Below are positions 10,230 to 22,618 of a stretch of 64,000 bases of DNA, one piece after another. The position numbers and the translations under genes were made by a program. The notes under the pieces are model-generated. The model saw only the letters and a program-made list of their open reading frames with translations, was not told the DNA's origin and did not search any database. The DNA is from Clarkia xantiana subsp. parviflora (lineage: Eukaryota > Streptophyta > Magnoliopsida > Myrtales > Onagraceae): assembly GCA_036873135.1 (NCBI GenBank), contig JAPTYO010000013.1:23061901-23125900 (forward strand). The letters are read 5' to 3'. Within the stretch, counting starts at the first letter, position 1. Each line of letters starts with the position of its first letter.

Positions 10230-11544
10230 CTTTCTCCTTTTCGTCTCTCTGCTTCAACTTGCAAAGAACATAGGAAATAGAGATGGAGGAAGATCAAAAA
10301 GCGGCCCTCTCTTCTTCGTCTCGGTCTTCTTCTTCTCCTTCTACACTCCCCCTGATAGACCAGCCATAGTTATCTCTCTCTACCCTCCTGTTGTTGTATT
10401 CTAGCTGATTTTTCATTCTTTTGGCGGTTCTTCCTCTACTAGAGAGCAGCAGCTGTTTCCTAACCCCTACCGGAATTACTAGATCTCTGCCAGTTTTCCC
10501 GAAATCCAGCAAATCGCTGTCGCTCCACTTCGACACACCAGGTAATACTCTACGCGATCGTCTGACCATTTCCGAGGATTAATCGCTCCAAAACTCTTTC
10601 CCCATGTTTGTAGGTCACATGCAGCAAGTATGTCGAATTTGTTCGATTTCGGTCGTTTTTCATATGTGGTCTGTGAATCGGACCTGATCTGTCTACTCTT
10701 CTTCCCTATGTCTGTCTTGTTTCAGTCTTTGCGGTATGACTGGTTTGGAGACTTTGGTCGGATTTATAGCTAGATCGCAGTTCTGCTATTTTTAGGTTTT
10801 GCCTTTTGTGCTGTGTTCTGTTCTTAGATTGTAGCAGCTGATGATTCCTGTCCTTCTACTGATTCTCTATAAACTGAACCAGGATTTAGGTTGTCTGCTT
10901 TAGGGAGATATTTGTGAGTTACCCAAAACTGAACCAATTTCAAATCAGTTGTTCATATTTATTAAAAAAAAAAAAAAGAGATCTTTTTGCACTGATTAGA
11001 TGAATATCAACTGAAACCAATAGAAACCGACAGTCGAATTTCAATTTCCTCATTTCTGCAGATTGAGACTGTTCATAAACTATTGACATTAGTATAAACA
11101 GCACTTAAAATGGATCAAATTCGGATAATAATTAGGAAGCAGCATCAGGAATCTTGTTACGATGCTCGAAATTTGTCGGTATCACCGAATCTTATCTCTG
11201 CATATCTTTTGAATTTTGTTCTTAATTCAGCATCTCTGCTTTCCCTGTTGATTATGGAGTGTGGTTGAATTACCTTATTGGAAGGGTTAGATACCAAATT
11301 GCTAGCTAAACTAATACGTTAGTGCAATCTGCTATCACCGTGTTTACATTTTCAGTCCAAGTTTAACAGAAAGATGGTCTCATAAAAAAAAGAAGGAAAG
11401 GTTAAGCTAGCAACTTTGTATTTGACAGTTGTTATCTTCATACTAATGCAAAGTACTTATTTAAACTCGGATTAACTTTGAATTCTCTTTTCTTTTTTCC
11501 TAGCAGCTAAAAGCCGAAGAAATTACTCGATCTCAAGCTCAGCG
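10230..11544 (+). promoter_or_regulatory. Leader and probable 5' UTR intron of the zinc-finger gene
   Basis: A pyrimidine-rich leader (10230-10541, many ctt/tct repeats) is followed by a donor-like cag|gtaata at 10541/10542; gtatgt at 10628 is an alternative donor. A T-rich tract then ends in a strong acceptor, ttttttcctagcag, at 11506. This gives a ~0.9-1.0 kb intron ending 38 bp before the start codon. The CDS is uninterrupted. Transcription start is not determined; AT repeats near 10150-10190 are the nearest TATA-like sequence. Confidence 0.6.
10283..10369 (+). promoter_or_regulatory. Upstream ORF in the leader (28 codons)
   Basis: An ATG at 10283 opens a 28-codon frame, MEEDQKAALSSSSRSS..., ending at TAG 10367-10369, inside the predicted first leader exon. 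If the transcript starts upstream of it, it could lower translation of the main ORF. Whether it is conserved or translated cannot be told from the sequence. Confidence 0.4.
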
Positions 11545-13449
11545 ATGAATCATCTAACCGTCGAGACAGAAGACACATTTGTGAGCCTACTCGAGCTCGC
11601 AGCTAACAACGATGTTGAGGGTTTCAAGCGCTTTATCGATCGGAACCCCTCGAGCATCGACGAGATCGGGTTATGGTATGGCCGCCGAAAAGGATCGAAG
11701 CAGATGGTGAACGAGCCCCGTACCCCACTTATGGTGGCTGCAACTTATGGAAGCATCGAGGTGATGAGGATCATCCTCTCTTTGTCTGATGTGGATGTGA
11801 ATCAGTTTTGCAGCCTCGATAAAAGCACAGCCCTCCACTGTGCAGCTTCAGGTGGGGCTATGGAGGCCGTGGAGGCAGTGAAGCTGCTTTTGGCTGCAGG
11901 TGCTGACCCAAACCTGGCGGATGCAAACGGTCACCGCCCCGGTGACATTATCGTTGTCCCTCCAAAGCTGCAGCATGTCCGGGTATTGCTTCAGGAGCTG
12001 TTGGATAATGATGTTTCAGTTGGGGAGCATGGTTTAAGGATATCGACAACAAAGCTGAACTCGAACTCGCCTGAAAACGGGTCCCCTGCGTCTGCCCCGG
12101 CTAATTCGCCGGTGAGTTCTCCGGTGAAGGGTTCGGAAAAGAAGGAATATCCGGTCGACCCGTCTCTGCCTGATATCAAAAACAGCATTTTTTCGACGGA
12201 TGAGTTCAGGATGTACTCGTTTAAGGTTCGGCCGTGTTCTCGGGCTTACTCCCATGACTGGACAGAGTGTCCGTTTGTCCACCCTGGCGAGAATGCAAGG
12301 AGGCGGGACCCGCGGAAGTTCCATTACAGCTGCGTCCCGTGCCCTGATTTTCGGAAAGGCGCGTGCCGTCGCGGAGATATGTGCGAATACGCACACGGCG
12401 TATTTGAATGCTGGCTGCATCCGGCTCAGTACCGAACCCGTCTCTGCAAAGACGGGATCGGGTGCGCTCGGCGCGTCTGCTTCTTTGCCCACACCGAGCA
12501 AGAGCTCCGTCCACTGTACGTGTCCACTGGGTCTGCTGTCCTGTCCCCTCGGTCTGCTGCTGTGGACTTCATGAACCTCGTACCTGGTTCACCTTCCTCA
12601 TCCCCGTCATCCTTTACACCTCCGATGTCCCCATCATCACAAGTCCCGTGGGCCCCGCAAAATGTCCCGACCTTACATCTCCCCCAGTCTAGCCGCCTGA
12701 GGTCCTCGATCAATGCCCGGGACATCCAGGATTCCGATTTCGAGATGCTCGATTTCGACCTGCCACCTCAGCAGACTCAGCAGATCCTGAATGAGCTCTG
12801 TTTGGCTAACTCGCTGAATCGGTCCGGTCGGTTAAAGACGAACCTGACACCATCGAATCTCGAAGACCTGTTTTCCTCCGAGAGCTTGTCACCACGGTAC
12901 AACGAACACCCGAACTCGGCCCATGTCTTCTCGCCGACCCACAAATCAGCCATGATCAACCAGTTTCAGCAGCAGACCATGCTGTCCCCAATCAACACGG
13001 GCCGGGCTGGGCCAATGCTGCACTCATCATTCGGGTCGGGCCGGATGTCACCGAGGAACATAGACCCGATCTCCCCGATGTCAGCCCGTTTATCGATGTT
13101 GTCTCAGCGTGAGCAGTTCCGAAGCTTGAGCTCTCGTGAACTCGGATCGGGCTCCAGCATGGTCGGGTCACCAGTTGGGCCGTGGTCTAAGTGGGGGAAT
13201 TCGAATGGGAAGCCCGACTGGGCAGTAAGCAGTGACGAATTGGGGATGTTGCGTAGGGAAGAGCCGGAGCCTGATCTTTCGTGGGTCCAGACGCTGGTGA
13301 AAGAATCTCCAACTGATCTGAAGGAGAAGTTGTTGGCGGGTCGACCCGGACCACCGAACATTAGTCCGACAGAACCGGTTGACCATGCTGTCTTGGGGGC
13401 TTGGTTCGAGCAAATGCAGCTGGACCAGCTCGTGACGCAGCAGAATTGA
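11545..13449 (+). CDS. OXS2: Ankyrin-repeat CCCH tandem zinc-finger protein, OXS2/TZF7 type
   Basis: A 634-residue intronless CDS of the plant arginine-rich tandem zinc-finger family. Two ankyrin repeats lie at about residues 59-91 and 94-126. The family-specific region has an upstream C-x5-H-x4-C-x3-H (C231, H237, C242, H246), then finger 1 C-x7-C-x5-C-x3-H (C266, C274, C280, H284), 16 residues, and finger 2 C-x5-C-x4-C-x3-H (C301, C307, C312, H316). All metal ligands are present. The opening [12 protein letters not shown] and the C-terminal blocks ([24 protein letters not shown], residues 617-629, a possible export signal) recall Arabidopsis OXS2/AtC3H30 and its paralogue TZF8. Family members act in stress responses, shuttle between cytoplasm and nucleus, and bind RNA or DNA. 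Arabidopsis OXS2 has about 35 extra N-terminal residues before this methionine; no in-frame ATG is seen in the same exon, so either this start is right or an upstream coding exon was missed. This is the only convincing host gene here. Confidence 0.95.
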   Translation: MNHLTVETEDTFVSLLELAANNDVEGFKRFIDRNPSSIDEIGLWYGRRKGSKQMVNEPRTPLMVAATYGSIEVMRIILSLSDVDVNQFCSLDKSTALHCAASGGAMEAVEAVKLLLAAGADPNLADANGHRPGDIIVVPPKLQHVRVLLQELLDNDVSVGEHGLRISTTKLNSNSPENGSPASAPANSPVSSPVKGSEKKEYPVDPSLPDIKNSIFSTDEFRMYSFKVRPCSRAYSHDWTECPFVHPGENARRRDPRKFHYSCVPCPDFRKGACRRGDMCEYAHGVFECWLHPAQYRTRLCKDGIGCARRVCFFAHTEQELRPLYVSTGSAVLSPRSAAVDFMNLVPGSPSSSPSSFTPPMSPSSQVPWAPQNVPTLHLPQSSRLRSSINARDIQDSDFEMLDFDLPPQQTQQILNELCLANSLNRSGRLKTNLTPSNLEDLFSSESLSPRYNEHPNSAHVFSPTHKSAMINQFQQQTMLSPINTGRAGPMLHSSFGSGRMSPRNIDPISPMSARLSMLSQREQFRSLSSRELGSGSSMVGSPVGPWSKWGNSNGKPDWAVSSDELGMLRREEPEPDLSWVQTLVKESPTDLKEKLLAGRPGPPNISPTEPVDHAVLGAWFEQMQLDQLVTQQN

Positions 13450-13860
13450 AGATCAGAATCAAAGGAGACTGGTTTTTTGGTAAATAACAGCGGTTGGGTG
13501 GGGGCAAGGAGGGAAGAACAGAGGATAAGGTTTAACCATATTGTTTATTCAGACAGAAACTTAGACAAGGGAAAGGAAAGGACAGGACAAGGTCTTCTGT
13601 AGGTGGGATTGTGTTCTTCCTTCTTCTTCCCTAGAAAAGTTTAGGGTACCCTATTATTTTTATCAAAAATATTTATTTTTATTAATTGGTTTCATGAAGG
13701 GCAGGAATGTTTTGTTCCATATATATTTTGATGTTGATTCATTAAATACCCTACCCTCTATGGGATGAAGAGGGTTTGTTCTTTGTGATGATGTAGTTAG
13801 TTAGTTATATGGAACATCAATAACAGTTGATCATCATGTCCTCCTTTTGATTTGACATTC
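13450..13860 (+). other. 3' UTR and transcription end region of the zinc-finger gene
   Basis: Follows the TGA at 13447-13449. A purine-rich stretch is followed by T-rich DNA (about 13650-13700) and AATAAC/TTAAAT-like polyadenylation signals near 13740-13825. The exact cleavage site is not determinable. 13860-14157 is AT-rich with nothing recognisable. Confidence 0.5.
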
Positions 13861-14165
13861 TATAACTAAATTTGCTGCCCTTTCAATGCATTGATACAGT
13901 TATTTCTGTACTTCTCAATTTAGTCTTTTAATTCTGGGTGTTGCATATGCAATTCTTTCAATAAGTTTCTATTTTGTTTATTATGATATTATCCATTCAA
14001 ATCTGATGATGGTATATTTAGCCACCGATTTAGTTTTATTTATTTGAATTTAGATATTATTATATGATCTATTCTACTTACATAGAAGAATATGAGAGTT
14101 TTGCATTTAGTTTAGCATGACAAAGGAGGCGGTGAGAAAATATGAAGGTAATAAGCAATGAAAAG

Positions 14166-15175
14166 TAGGGGCGGCAATTGGATCGTGCACGTGTCGTGTC
14201 AAAACGTGTTCATCCTATTTTCGTGTCGTATCGTATTCGTGTCACCAAATTATCGTGTCGTGTCCGTGTGACATGCGTATGACTTGATAACCATTATATC
14301 AGAAAAATCAATAATACTAATATTACACCATTGATCCTTTTTTTTTACAAATATTACAAAATGATCCAAAATTAACCAACATCACATTTTCATAAAATAT
14401 TCATCATTGTTTTATTTTTAATTAGTATAAATGTTGTGGGTCAGTGGTGCAGTAAATATGGGAAATAGTGTAAATATAAATGGATGGGCATGAAACTGGT
14501 CTAGGCCGGACCGGATCTGGCCCAGATTGAAACTGGTTTAAACAGTTCCGGTCAGGTCCGGTCCAAATTTTGTATTGGCTAAGGTATAAGTGAGAAAAAA
14601 TGGTTTGGTTCGAGACTGATTTTGGACTATTTTGTTAAAAATAGTATGGCTCGGTCCAGAACCGGTTCTTCCCATTTTTATATATAAATTTACGTTAAAC
14701 TGTAAGAAAAAAACCAATCCAAAACCATTTCTTTCCATGCTAAAATCAGTTCGGTCTAGTTCATGATCGGTTCCAAAGAAGTATACTAATGGTTCTCGGT
14801 CATGTTCTCCACTTTAAAACCTAGTTTATTTGGAATGGGTCCGAAATGTACCGGTTCTAAACAGCCTGGTCGGACTGGTTTTTTTGCCATCCCTAAATAT
14901 ATATTAATTTAAGGGTTATGTTTCAATATTGAAAATGATGAGTTCTATATGAAAATATTAAATTTTAAATAACCGTGTCTATTCGTGTTTAACTGTGAAA
15001 CCGTGTCTATTCGTGTCTTTGTCGTGGACATGCAACTCTGAGCTACACAGATATGCTCAAAGCCGTGTATATTAGTGTCAAAGAGTTGTTTAGACACGAG
15101 CCGTGTCATGTCGTGTTATAGATGTGAAAAAACAGCTCAGATACAACTCGTGTATTTGTGTGATTGCCACCCTTA
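14166..15175. mobile_element. Non-autonomous hAT-like element
   Basis: Ends taggggcggcaat and (reverse complement) taagggtggcaat, flanked by 8-bp sequences atgaaaag (14158-14165) and atgtaaag (15176-15183), a 7/8 match. TAGGG-GGCAA ends with 8-bp TSDs are typical of hAT. Subterminal regions are dense in cgtgtcgtgt/acacgacacg motifs, as expected for transposase binding. There is no transposase ORF. A second hAT-like element is nested inside. Confidence 0.8.
14481..14895 (-). mobile_element. Nested hAT-like element, accggttc repeat copy 2
   Basis: The right end read on the minus strand is tagggatggcaa and the left end is tggatgggcat. Flanks aatataaa (14473-14480) and aatatata (14896-14903) agree at 7 of 8 positions, fitting a hAT TSD. 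It aligns over most of its length with the inverted copy at 4982-5377. It split the older hAT-like element. Confidence 0.7.
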
Positions 15176-15183
15176 ATGTAAAG

Positions 15184-15880
15184 GTAGTTAAAAAGCATAG
15201 ATGAGAAAAACTCAACAATGAAAAGACGATTAATAATATAGATAGGGAATAACTTAAAAAAATTGGCAAAAAAAAAAAAAATGTAAACAGTTTTTATCAT
15301 GGAGTTGTAGGAAAAAAAAAAACCTAAATCATTTACGTAAATTTTTAAAATAAAACTAATAAATTTGGAAATAAACCAAAAATGAAAAAAAAAGGGTCAA
15401 AATTGGCACATTGTGCCAAAATCCATTTCCTGACAGAATTATGTCGGAAATGATCTCCAGGTAAAGACAATTTCATAAAAAAAATATGTTGGGTCATTTT
15501 TAGGACATTTCTATTAGAACTCAGAGATTTTCATATCAGTGGCTAAAAATCTAAAACTATAATTATAAGGACTCAATAATATAATTACGTTATTTATCCA
15601 TCCACATCGAGACAAACTATAATTCTATAATGGTATCATACTTTCTAAATATATTATTATTTTAATCATTTGCTCATTACTTCATCGTTGTCATTAATTC
15701 CAATTTCAAAAGTATAATATTAATAATATCAACATTTTATTTATTATATTTACAAATAAAACTTATACTAATCCTTAATAGAATTAAGAATAAATTATAC
15801 AGAAGGTTGATTTATTTATTCTTTATTATGTCTTATCATATAAAATAATTTTCCAAGATACAAAATAATTTATTTCATCA
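15184..15880. other. Intergenic, no gene seen
   Basis: AT-rich DNA with homopolymer runs; no ORF or repeat structure worth naming. Confidence 0.7.
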
Positions 15881-16084
15881 TATTTTAAATTTTTTTTTGG
15901 TTAACAATACCATTCATTCATCTTCAAAGTAAGGATAGTACAAACACGCAATAGAAACAACCAACACCCAACAACACAAGGAAATAAAACAAACCCACTA
16001 AGGAAGGGGAAACCGAAGACAAGGCGGAATCGATTGGAAATCCCACGACCCGTCCATGTGAATCTGTGATTAGTTACACCCTTC

Positions 16085-19000
16085 TTACAAAAAAGAGTGG
16101 GCTAAGCTAACGACATTACGAGAAACATGATGAACAGAAAAAGACAGGTTCTGATGAAGCAAGTATTTAACATCATCTAAAACGCCTACTAAAGAAACTA
16201 GCTGACAAGAAGGGGAACTCAAAGCATTAACCAACAGGAGGGAATCCGTCAAGATTCTAAGGTTGTGGACATTCGACGAGTATGCTGAGGCCAAAAGAAG
16301 TCCCGTTCTGCAAACTAGTGTTTCTGCCAAAAGAGGGTCTGAGCCACTAACAAAAGAAATAGCACCTGCCAAGGGGATAGAGAAAGGGGACGACCAAAGA
16401 AGAGCTCCACCAAAAACATTTCCTGAACGTCTACAAGTAGCACCATCTATCATAAAAAAGGGTCTACCCGTAGGAACTGCCGCACATAAGGAAGTCAATC
16501 TGACAGGCCCTGACCGGATGAGCCTGCCTGGTCCTGGAATCAAAGCAATAGAAACAGTGTTATCCAAGTAATAACGATTAAGTGTATCCAAAACTGACTG
16601 GGGAGTAGGTTGACTGGATTGGAAGACCAATGCATTCCTCTCAAGCCAAATGCTTCATAAAACAGACACTTATAGACCAACATCTCCTCATCCGTCCAAG
16701 AGACAAGATGGCAAGAATTCCTATCGGCACAGAGCCATTCCAGGACTGTGGTATAAGGGAGGGCATCCGTTCTAATTCCAAAAGCTGATATGAACCAAAT
16801 TCTAGATGTGAAATGGTAAGACCACATGAGGTGGTCCCATGTTTCTGGGTAATTATGGCAGAACGGACAAGAGGGGTCTATTGTCTGGATTCTTCGATTG
16901 AGTGCTTGACCTAAAGGGAGGCCGTTAAAGCTTCCTTTTCCAAATAAACAACTTGACTTTAGGTAGTAGTTTTAATTTCCAGAACTTGGTCCAAAAAGAA
17001 TGGGCTGTATCCTGTACTGATGACGTCGATCCAAATTTAGCAGCTTGGTCCAAGGAGTGGAGGAGATGGTATCCTGACTTCACCGTGTAAGAGACTGATC
17101 TGTGGTGAATCCATATCAATGAGTCGTTAGCGGGGAACAAGGGCAAACAGATGGAGGTGATAGAGTGCACCAGATGAGGTGTGAGGAAGGTTTGAAGTCC
17201 CATAACGTCCCATTGCTGACTTCCCGGGGTTATAAACTGAGCCACTTTCAGATGTATCTGGTTTTCAGTGATTCCGGGATTCCATGAAATGAGGGAACCA
17301 TGGTTAGGAACCCATGGTTCAGTCCAGAAGTTCATATGAGAACCGGAACTGACATGCCAGCGTGCCCCAAGGACCATAAGGGGGCGGAGGCGTATCAATC
17401 CTCGCCAAACGGACGAATGCGACGGTGAGGAGGATGCATGGAAAAAGGAGGTGGAGTGGAGATACTTCCTCCTAATGCAGTCCACCCAGATTGAGGAAGA
17501 GGATGTAAGGATTCGCCACACCTGTTTAAGTAGCAGTGCTTGGTTAAATAAGTGTGAATCACGAAAACCCAAGCCACCTGCCGCCTTGCTCCTCGTTATC
17601 TTATCCCAGGAAATCTAGCAGATACCCGATCTATCCTTTGAGTTCTTCCACCAGATATTTCTAAAGAGGCGATCTATCTGGTCTGTGGTCTTTTGGGGTA
17701 ACTGGATAGAAGACATTGTGTATGTTGCCATAGATGAAGCTGTTGATTTGATGAGGACCTCCTTCCATGCTGGAGATAATAGCCTGCCCATCCACCCTTG
17801 AACCTGTGCAGAAATTTTATCAATAAGACTGGCCGAAGATGCACTATGAGATTTACACCAATCCATCGGTAGTCCAAGGTATTTCTCCCGGTGTCCCATC
17901 TCCCGGACCATCATCAGGGAACAGAAATGCTGTCTATCTGTTGATGAGATATTGGGGCTAAGAACATGCTAGATTTCTCATAGTTGATAGATTGACCTGA
18001 TTCCAATTCATAAGTGGCCAGCATATCTCTTACCGTAGATAGATTAGATTGTGATGCCTCTAAGAATAGAAAAATATCGTCTGCGAAGAAAAGATGAGAG
18101 ATATGAGGACAATTCCGACCAGGACGAATTCCGCTGATAGAGTGATTTCTCTGGGCTTGTGTCAAGTTGAAGAATAATGCTTGGGCACATAGGATAAAGA
18201 GGTAAGGGGATAGAGGATCGCCTTGGCGCAGACCGCGGTGAGGAAAAATTGGAGGAGTTTTCCTTCCATTCAAGAGTATCTGTAGTTGGGTGGTTGAGAC
18301 GCACTGCATAATCCATGAGATAAATTGCTGGTGAAAGCCCATCCAATGCATAGTTCTCTCAAGGAAAGGCCATTCGATACGGTCATAGGCTTTACTCATG
18401 TCAAGCTTCAGGGCCAGAAAACCTTTTTGGCCAGATCGTTTATTTTTTATGACGTGCCAGAGTTCTTGGGCCAGAAACGTGTTATCTGTGATCAGTCTTC
18501 TGGGAACGAAAGCGCTTTGGAAGGGGGAAATTAGTGCTGATAGACACGGACACAGCCTATTTGCCAGAATCTTTGCTATTAGCTTGTAGGAAGTGTTGCA
18601 TAGGCTAATGGGCCTCCAGTCGGTGATCCTGACGGGGCTGTCGGTTTTCGGGATTAGGACAATAAAAGTGGAATTCGTCTGACGTAGGAGATGGCCCGTG
18701 CGGAAGAAACTGTGAACTGCTGCGAGGGCATCTGAGTTGATGATGCCCCATTGTGATTGGTAAAAACGAGGGGGAAACCCATCCGGGCCCGGTGCTTTAT
18801 CTGGGTGCATGGAGAAGAGTGCATCCTGGATTTCTTGGAGAGAGGGCCGATTTACAAGAGAACATGATTCCTGAGTACAAATCCTGGGATGGGAGTCGGA
18901 GAAAAGTGAGTAGTATGGTGGGGTTGGTTGGCTGAAAAAAAGTGTTGAGAAGTAGTCCCTGATGTGTTCTTCAACGTCACCCGCCTCTCAAGAGTCATCT

Positions 19001-20132
19001 TCCATTTTGAGCCAGTCAATTCTATTGCGTTGACGACGCGCCACCGTTTTTGCGTGGAAGAATTTTGTATTGCGATCGCCAAGGGATAGCCATAACTGTC
19101 TCGATTTTGCCGCCACATAGTCTCCTCCTGATAGTATAGCCGTGCGATCTTGTCACGAAGATAGGTCTCCTCCGGGCTGTCAGGTTCCCTTGTTTGTACC
19201 TCTTTAAGCATCTCAAGTGATGTGGCAATTTCCGCCTGGATACGTCCGAAAGTGGTCCTGTTCCAGGTAATAAGGTGCCGCGAGAGACGTTTCAGTTTAT
19301 GAGCGAACCGAAATTGAGATGAGCCCGAAACCGGAGCCTCCCACGACACGCGGAAACATTCCGCAAAGCTTTCATGCTGGAGCCACATTGAAGAGAAATG
19401 GAAAGGAATATTGCCACGAGGCCTGTTTTGTGGTGTGAGTCGGAGTAGGATTGGGCAGTGGTCCGAAGCAATCGTTTCTAGATGAAACAACATCGCATTC
19501 TGGAAGAGGAGGCGCCAGTCAGAGGAGGAAAATGCTCTATCCAGTCGCTGGAGGATTAAATCATGCGGGTCTCGTCTATTGCTCCAAGTAAAAGGTTGCC
19601 CTTGGAATCCAATATCCATGAGATCTAGTGTGTTGGACCAGTCGAGAGCTTGGGCATTCCGATGTGGCACAGCTGGGAATTGACCAAACTTCTCTGAAGA
19701 ATTCCATATGTCATTCAGGTCTCCGATTAGGGCTTGAGGGAAAGGGGACGAGGAAATACGCGAAGATAAGGCAATCCAGAATGCAGTTTTGTCTCTCGGG
19801 GCGCACGACGTATAGACGAAGAAACAGTTGAAAGTTGGGGTAGACGGACTGCAGTGAAAGCGGGCATGGATGATATTATTCGAGTAGAAGAGAAGTTGGA
19901 GATCAAGCAGATGTCTCCAGGCAAGGATCATGCCTCCTTTAGTATCAATGGGTTCCACTTGGTGAGAATCCGAAAACCCTAACTGAGAGAGGGTGGCCAC
20001 TAATCGACTCATACGACTCTTGACCTCCGAAATAAAAACTATGCTAGGTTTGTGAGTATGTACAATGGACCCTAAGTGTCGAACTGTAAAAGTTTGACCC
20101 GCACCTTGACAGTTCCAGGCTAAGATACTCAT
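16085..20132 (-). pseudogene. LINE ORF2: endonuclease, reverse transcriptase, RNase H (broken)
   Basis: ORF2 likely starts at the ATG at 20130-20132 (MSILAWNCQGAG). The APE-type endonuclease shows WNCQG, FISEVKS, IGDLND and ASDHCPI. The reverse transcriptase (17914-18890) shows LDMSKAYD, GLRQGDPLSP and the FADD catalytic motif. Next come a zf-RVT segment (CPFCHNYPETWDH near 16850) and an RNase H domain (16085-16630) with MIDGAT, AETLV and ILTDS. Breaks I can place: a frameshift near 18880 between endonuclease and reverse transcriptase, a frameshift near 17920, an in-frame TAG at 17615-17617 (the context suggests a former Trp codon), and frameshifts near 16935 and 16640. ORF2 normally makes the nicking and reverse-transcription enzyme for target-primed insertion; this copy cannot. 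Confidence 0.92.
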
Positions 20133-20438
20133 TGGAGTGGCAGAGAGTGCATGCACTGCACCTCCGCGATGGATGAGGAGTTCGGGGCCACATCTCGATA
20201 GCCCTTCAAGTCGGTATGTGCTAAAGAAGTAAAAGTAAGAGAAAAGTACCAACGGTGCCAAGTAGAAAATAGGTGGGATACCTCATCAAAGGAGGGTACG
20301 ATCATCAGTCTTCCTACCCCGTCATCCTGGTGGTGTGAAACGGCAAGTGAACTGCTTGGTGAGGATACGACCTCAGTCGAGGCGAGTGATTACTCCTCAA
20401 ATCGAGCTCTGAGTCTTCTCTGTGGAGATGGTGGATAA

Positions 20439-22618
20439 TCATCTGAGTTGAGTCCTAGCCTTGGTGGGTAATAGAGAGGTCTCTTCAGTCCTCGTCTGTC
20501 CACCTATATATCCAAAGTTTCCTCTCCATCCGTCGTCAAAAACAGCAGCGGGTAGTATCAGAGGGTTTGTAAGTGTTGGCGGTTGGGCAATATCCATCTG
20601 ATTGGTTTCTGTAGAAAGTTGTCCCTCTGGATCATAGGTTGCCGAAGGTTCATAGAAGTCGTCGATAAAGACCTCAACAAAAACTTCTGGCGAATCCGCT
20701 TCAGAATTTTCCAGATCCTGACGAACCACCACATGTGATCCTTCCATATAATTTTCCTCCTCGCGAACTTCCTGAATATTAGAAGAAGATGAGCCTTCCT
20801 GGGATGGTAATGGTAGGGCAGCTTTCATTGTTGCTATCATGGATGAGAAAGGAGACAATGGGGCTTCGGGGGAGCTAGGTAAGGCTTCAGTGGGGTTTGG
20901 GGACAGTAAACCCGTCTGCAACGGAGAAAGTGGTGGTGATTGAATGATAAGGTTTGCGTCAGGCGGTGGGGGAGGCAGAAACTGGGTGATCGGCATCTTA
21001 TATAGGGGGTTATACGGTGTGGGTTCCCACATCTGGAGGACAATGTTTGGGACAACGCCAAGGAAAGGGTGAAGGCCCCACGCAGACGGTGTTAGAGGAC
21101 GCATGATAGGGAGAAAAGGGTAGTGGTTTGACGCATGGTTTGGTGGTAATGGTGTAAAGAGTGGCGGATAAATGAGAGGTGGCAAAGGTTGCGGAGGTGT
21201 ACGGTGATATGGTAGAGGAATACTTGGAGCTAGGGTTTGAGGTGGCCGGGATGGGAGGGTAGATTCATACGGGTCTGTTCATACCATGCTATATAGGCAT
21301 CAACAAAAGGAGTGTCTGGTGCAAAGACCGGTTCAAGGTCTCCCAAGTGGAAAAGAGATCATACTAGAGAGTTGTTCGGAGATGGTGTGATAATATTTCC
21401 CTGTTGCAGCGGCCAGAAAGGATCCCGTCGAGGCCTTGGGTGCAGAAGTTGGTGAGTTTGTTGCTCAGTCAGGCGGTTGCCCAGGAAAGCAGGCCCCTTG
21501 ACGTTGTTGTTTGGTCCAGTGGTGGCCAAAACGGGATGCTCGGAGGCAGGAACGCCCGTAGGAAGTGAAGAGAGATTAGATGTGCCAGTCCGCGGGCTAA
21601 GATGCTCGTTAGCTAAAAAATTCGATGGCCCTTCCTGTGAGTAAGATGCCCCTACTTCGGCCCAGTTTGAGGGCCCTGGTGGAAAACCTTCCTGGTTCAG
21701 TGAGAATTGTCGAGATGGGCCTAACTGTTGGTTGGGCTGAGGCGCTACCGGAGCAGATGGCCCTGCGTGGCGATCAGTCTGGAATTGAGTTGGGTCGGAA
21801 GGGTGCCAACCATGATTTGCATCAGACTTTGAAGAAGCCCCAGCACCAGGCCTGTTACGGCGAGCGATACCTCTCCCCGGCGTGTTCAAAGCAGGATCTG
21901 GGTTCCAAGGAATCCAGTTAGTGAGGAAACAATTTCCCCGGTTGCCATGGGTGTACAGAGGCCGATTGACTTCCCTAACTGGTCGAACGCCGGCTAACTG
22001 GGCGACCCTCTCCATTATGGCCTCAATGCGAAGACTAATAACAGACTCCACAACTCGACATTTCTCAAAATAATGCACATAGCTGCCGCATCTCTGACAA
22101 GATAGGCCCAAACGATACCTAATGAGCACTTGATGGACCTAAGAACCGTAGACAAGCCCAACTGAAGGAAGAACTGGTGCCTCAAGGTTCAGGAAAATTC
22201 TAACACGTGGGAAGGCGACCGCCCACGGTCTCTCGTTGTCAAACTCAAGAGTGATGATTTCCCCAACAACAGAAGCCAGAGTGGTGACCACCACTTCAGA
22301 AATGAGGTATAGCGGAATACCACGTAATTCGATCCATGTCGGGACCCGAGTGAAGTCGATGATGGCATTAGGGTTCTGAGGGTTCCCTTCCTCCAGCACT
22401 AAAATCATGCCTTCAATATTATAGGGGCCGTTTTGGAGGACTTCGAGCATCTGAACCGTAGAAGGGAACATAAAGATCCAAAGCCCATCCTCCCAGCGCG
22501 TCATATCAGGCTCCTGAGGGATTCTCCAATTTGCTGCCACATAGCGTCTGACCACGTCGTCCCTGTCGCGGCGAAGGCAAATGACCCTGCCGATGAGGAC
22601 AAATCTCCAGGCGTCCAT
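20439..22618 (-). pseudogene. LINE ORF1: DUF4283 and CCHC zinc knuckle (broken)
   Basis: The likely start is the ATG at 22616-22618 (MDAWRFVLIGRV), followed by a DUF4283-like domain (WIFMFPS, PYNIEGMILVLEEG, PTWIELRGIPLYL). A TAG at 22139-22141 interrupts the same frame just before the zinc knuckle C-x2-C-x4-H-x4-C (CQRCGSYVHYFEKC). A frameshift between 21359 and 21185 separates a Pro-rich tail (20439-21185). ORF1 proteins of plant LINEs bind RNA. An upstream in-frame extension to 23020 lacks conserved features and is probably 5' UTR. Confidence 0.85.

Noticed and set aside
11991..13413. ORFs on both strands overlapping the zinc-finger gene
   Set aside because: Shadow frames of a GC-rich real CDS; only the 634-codon frame has domains and family similarity.
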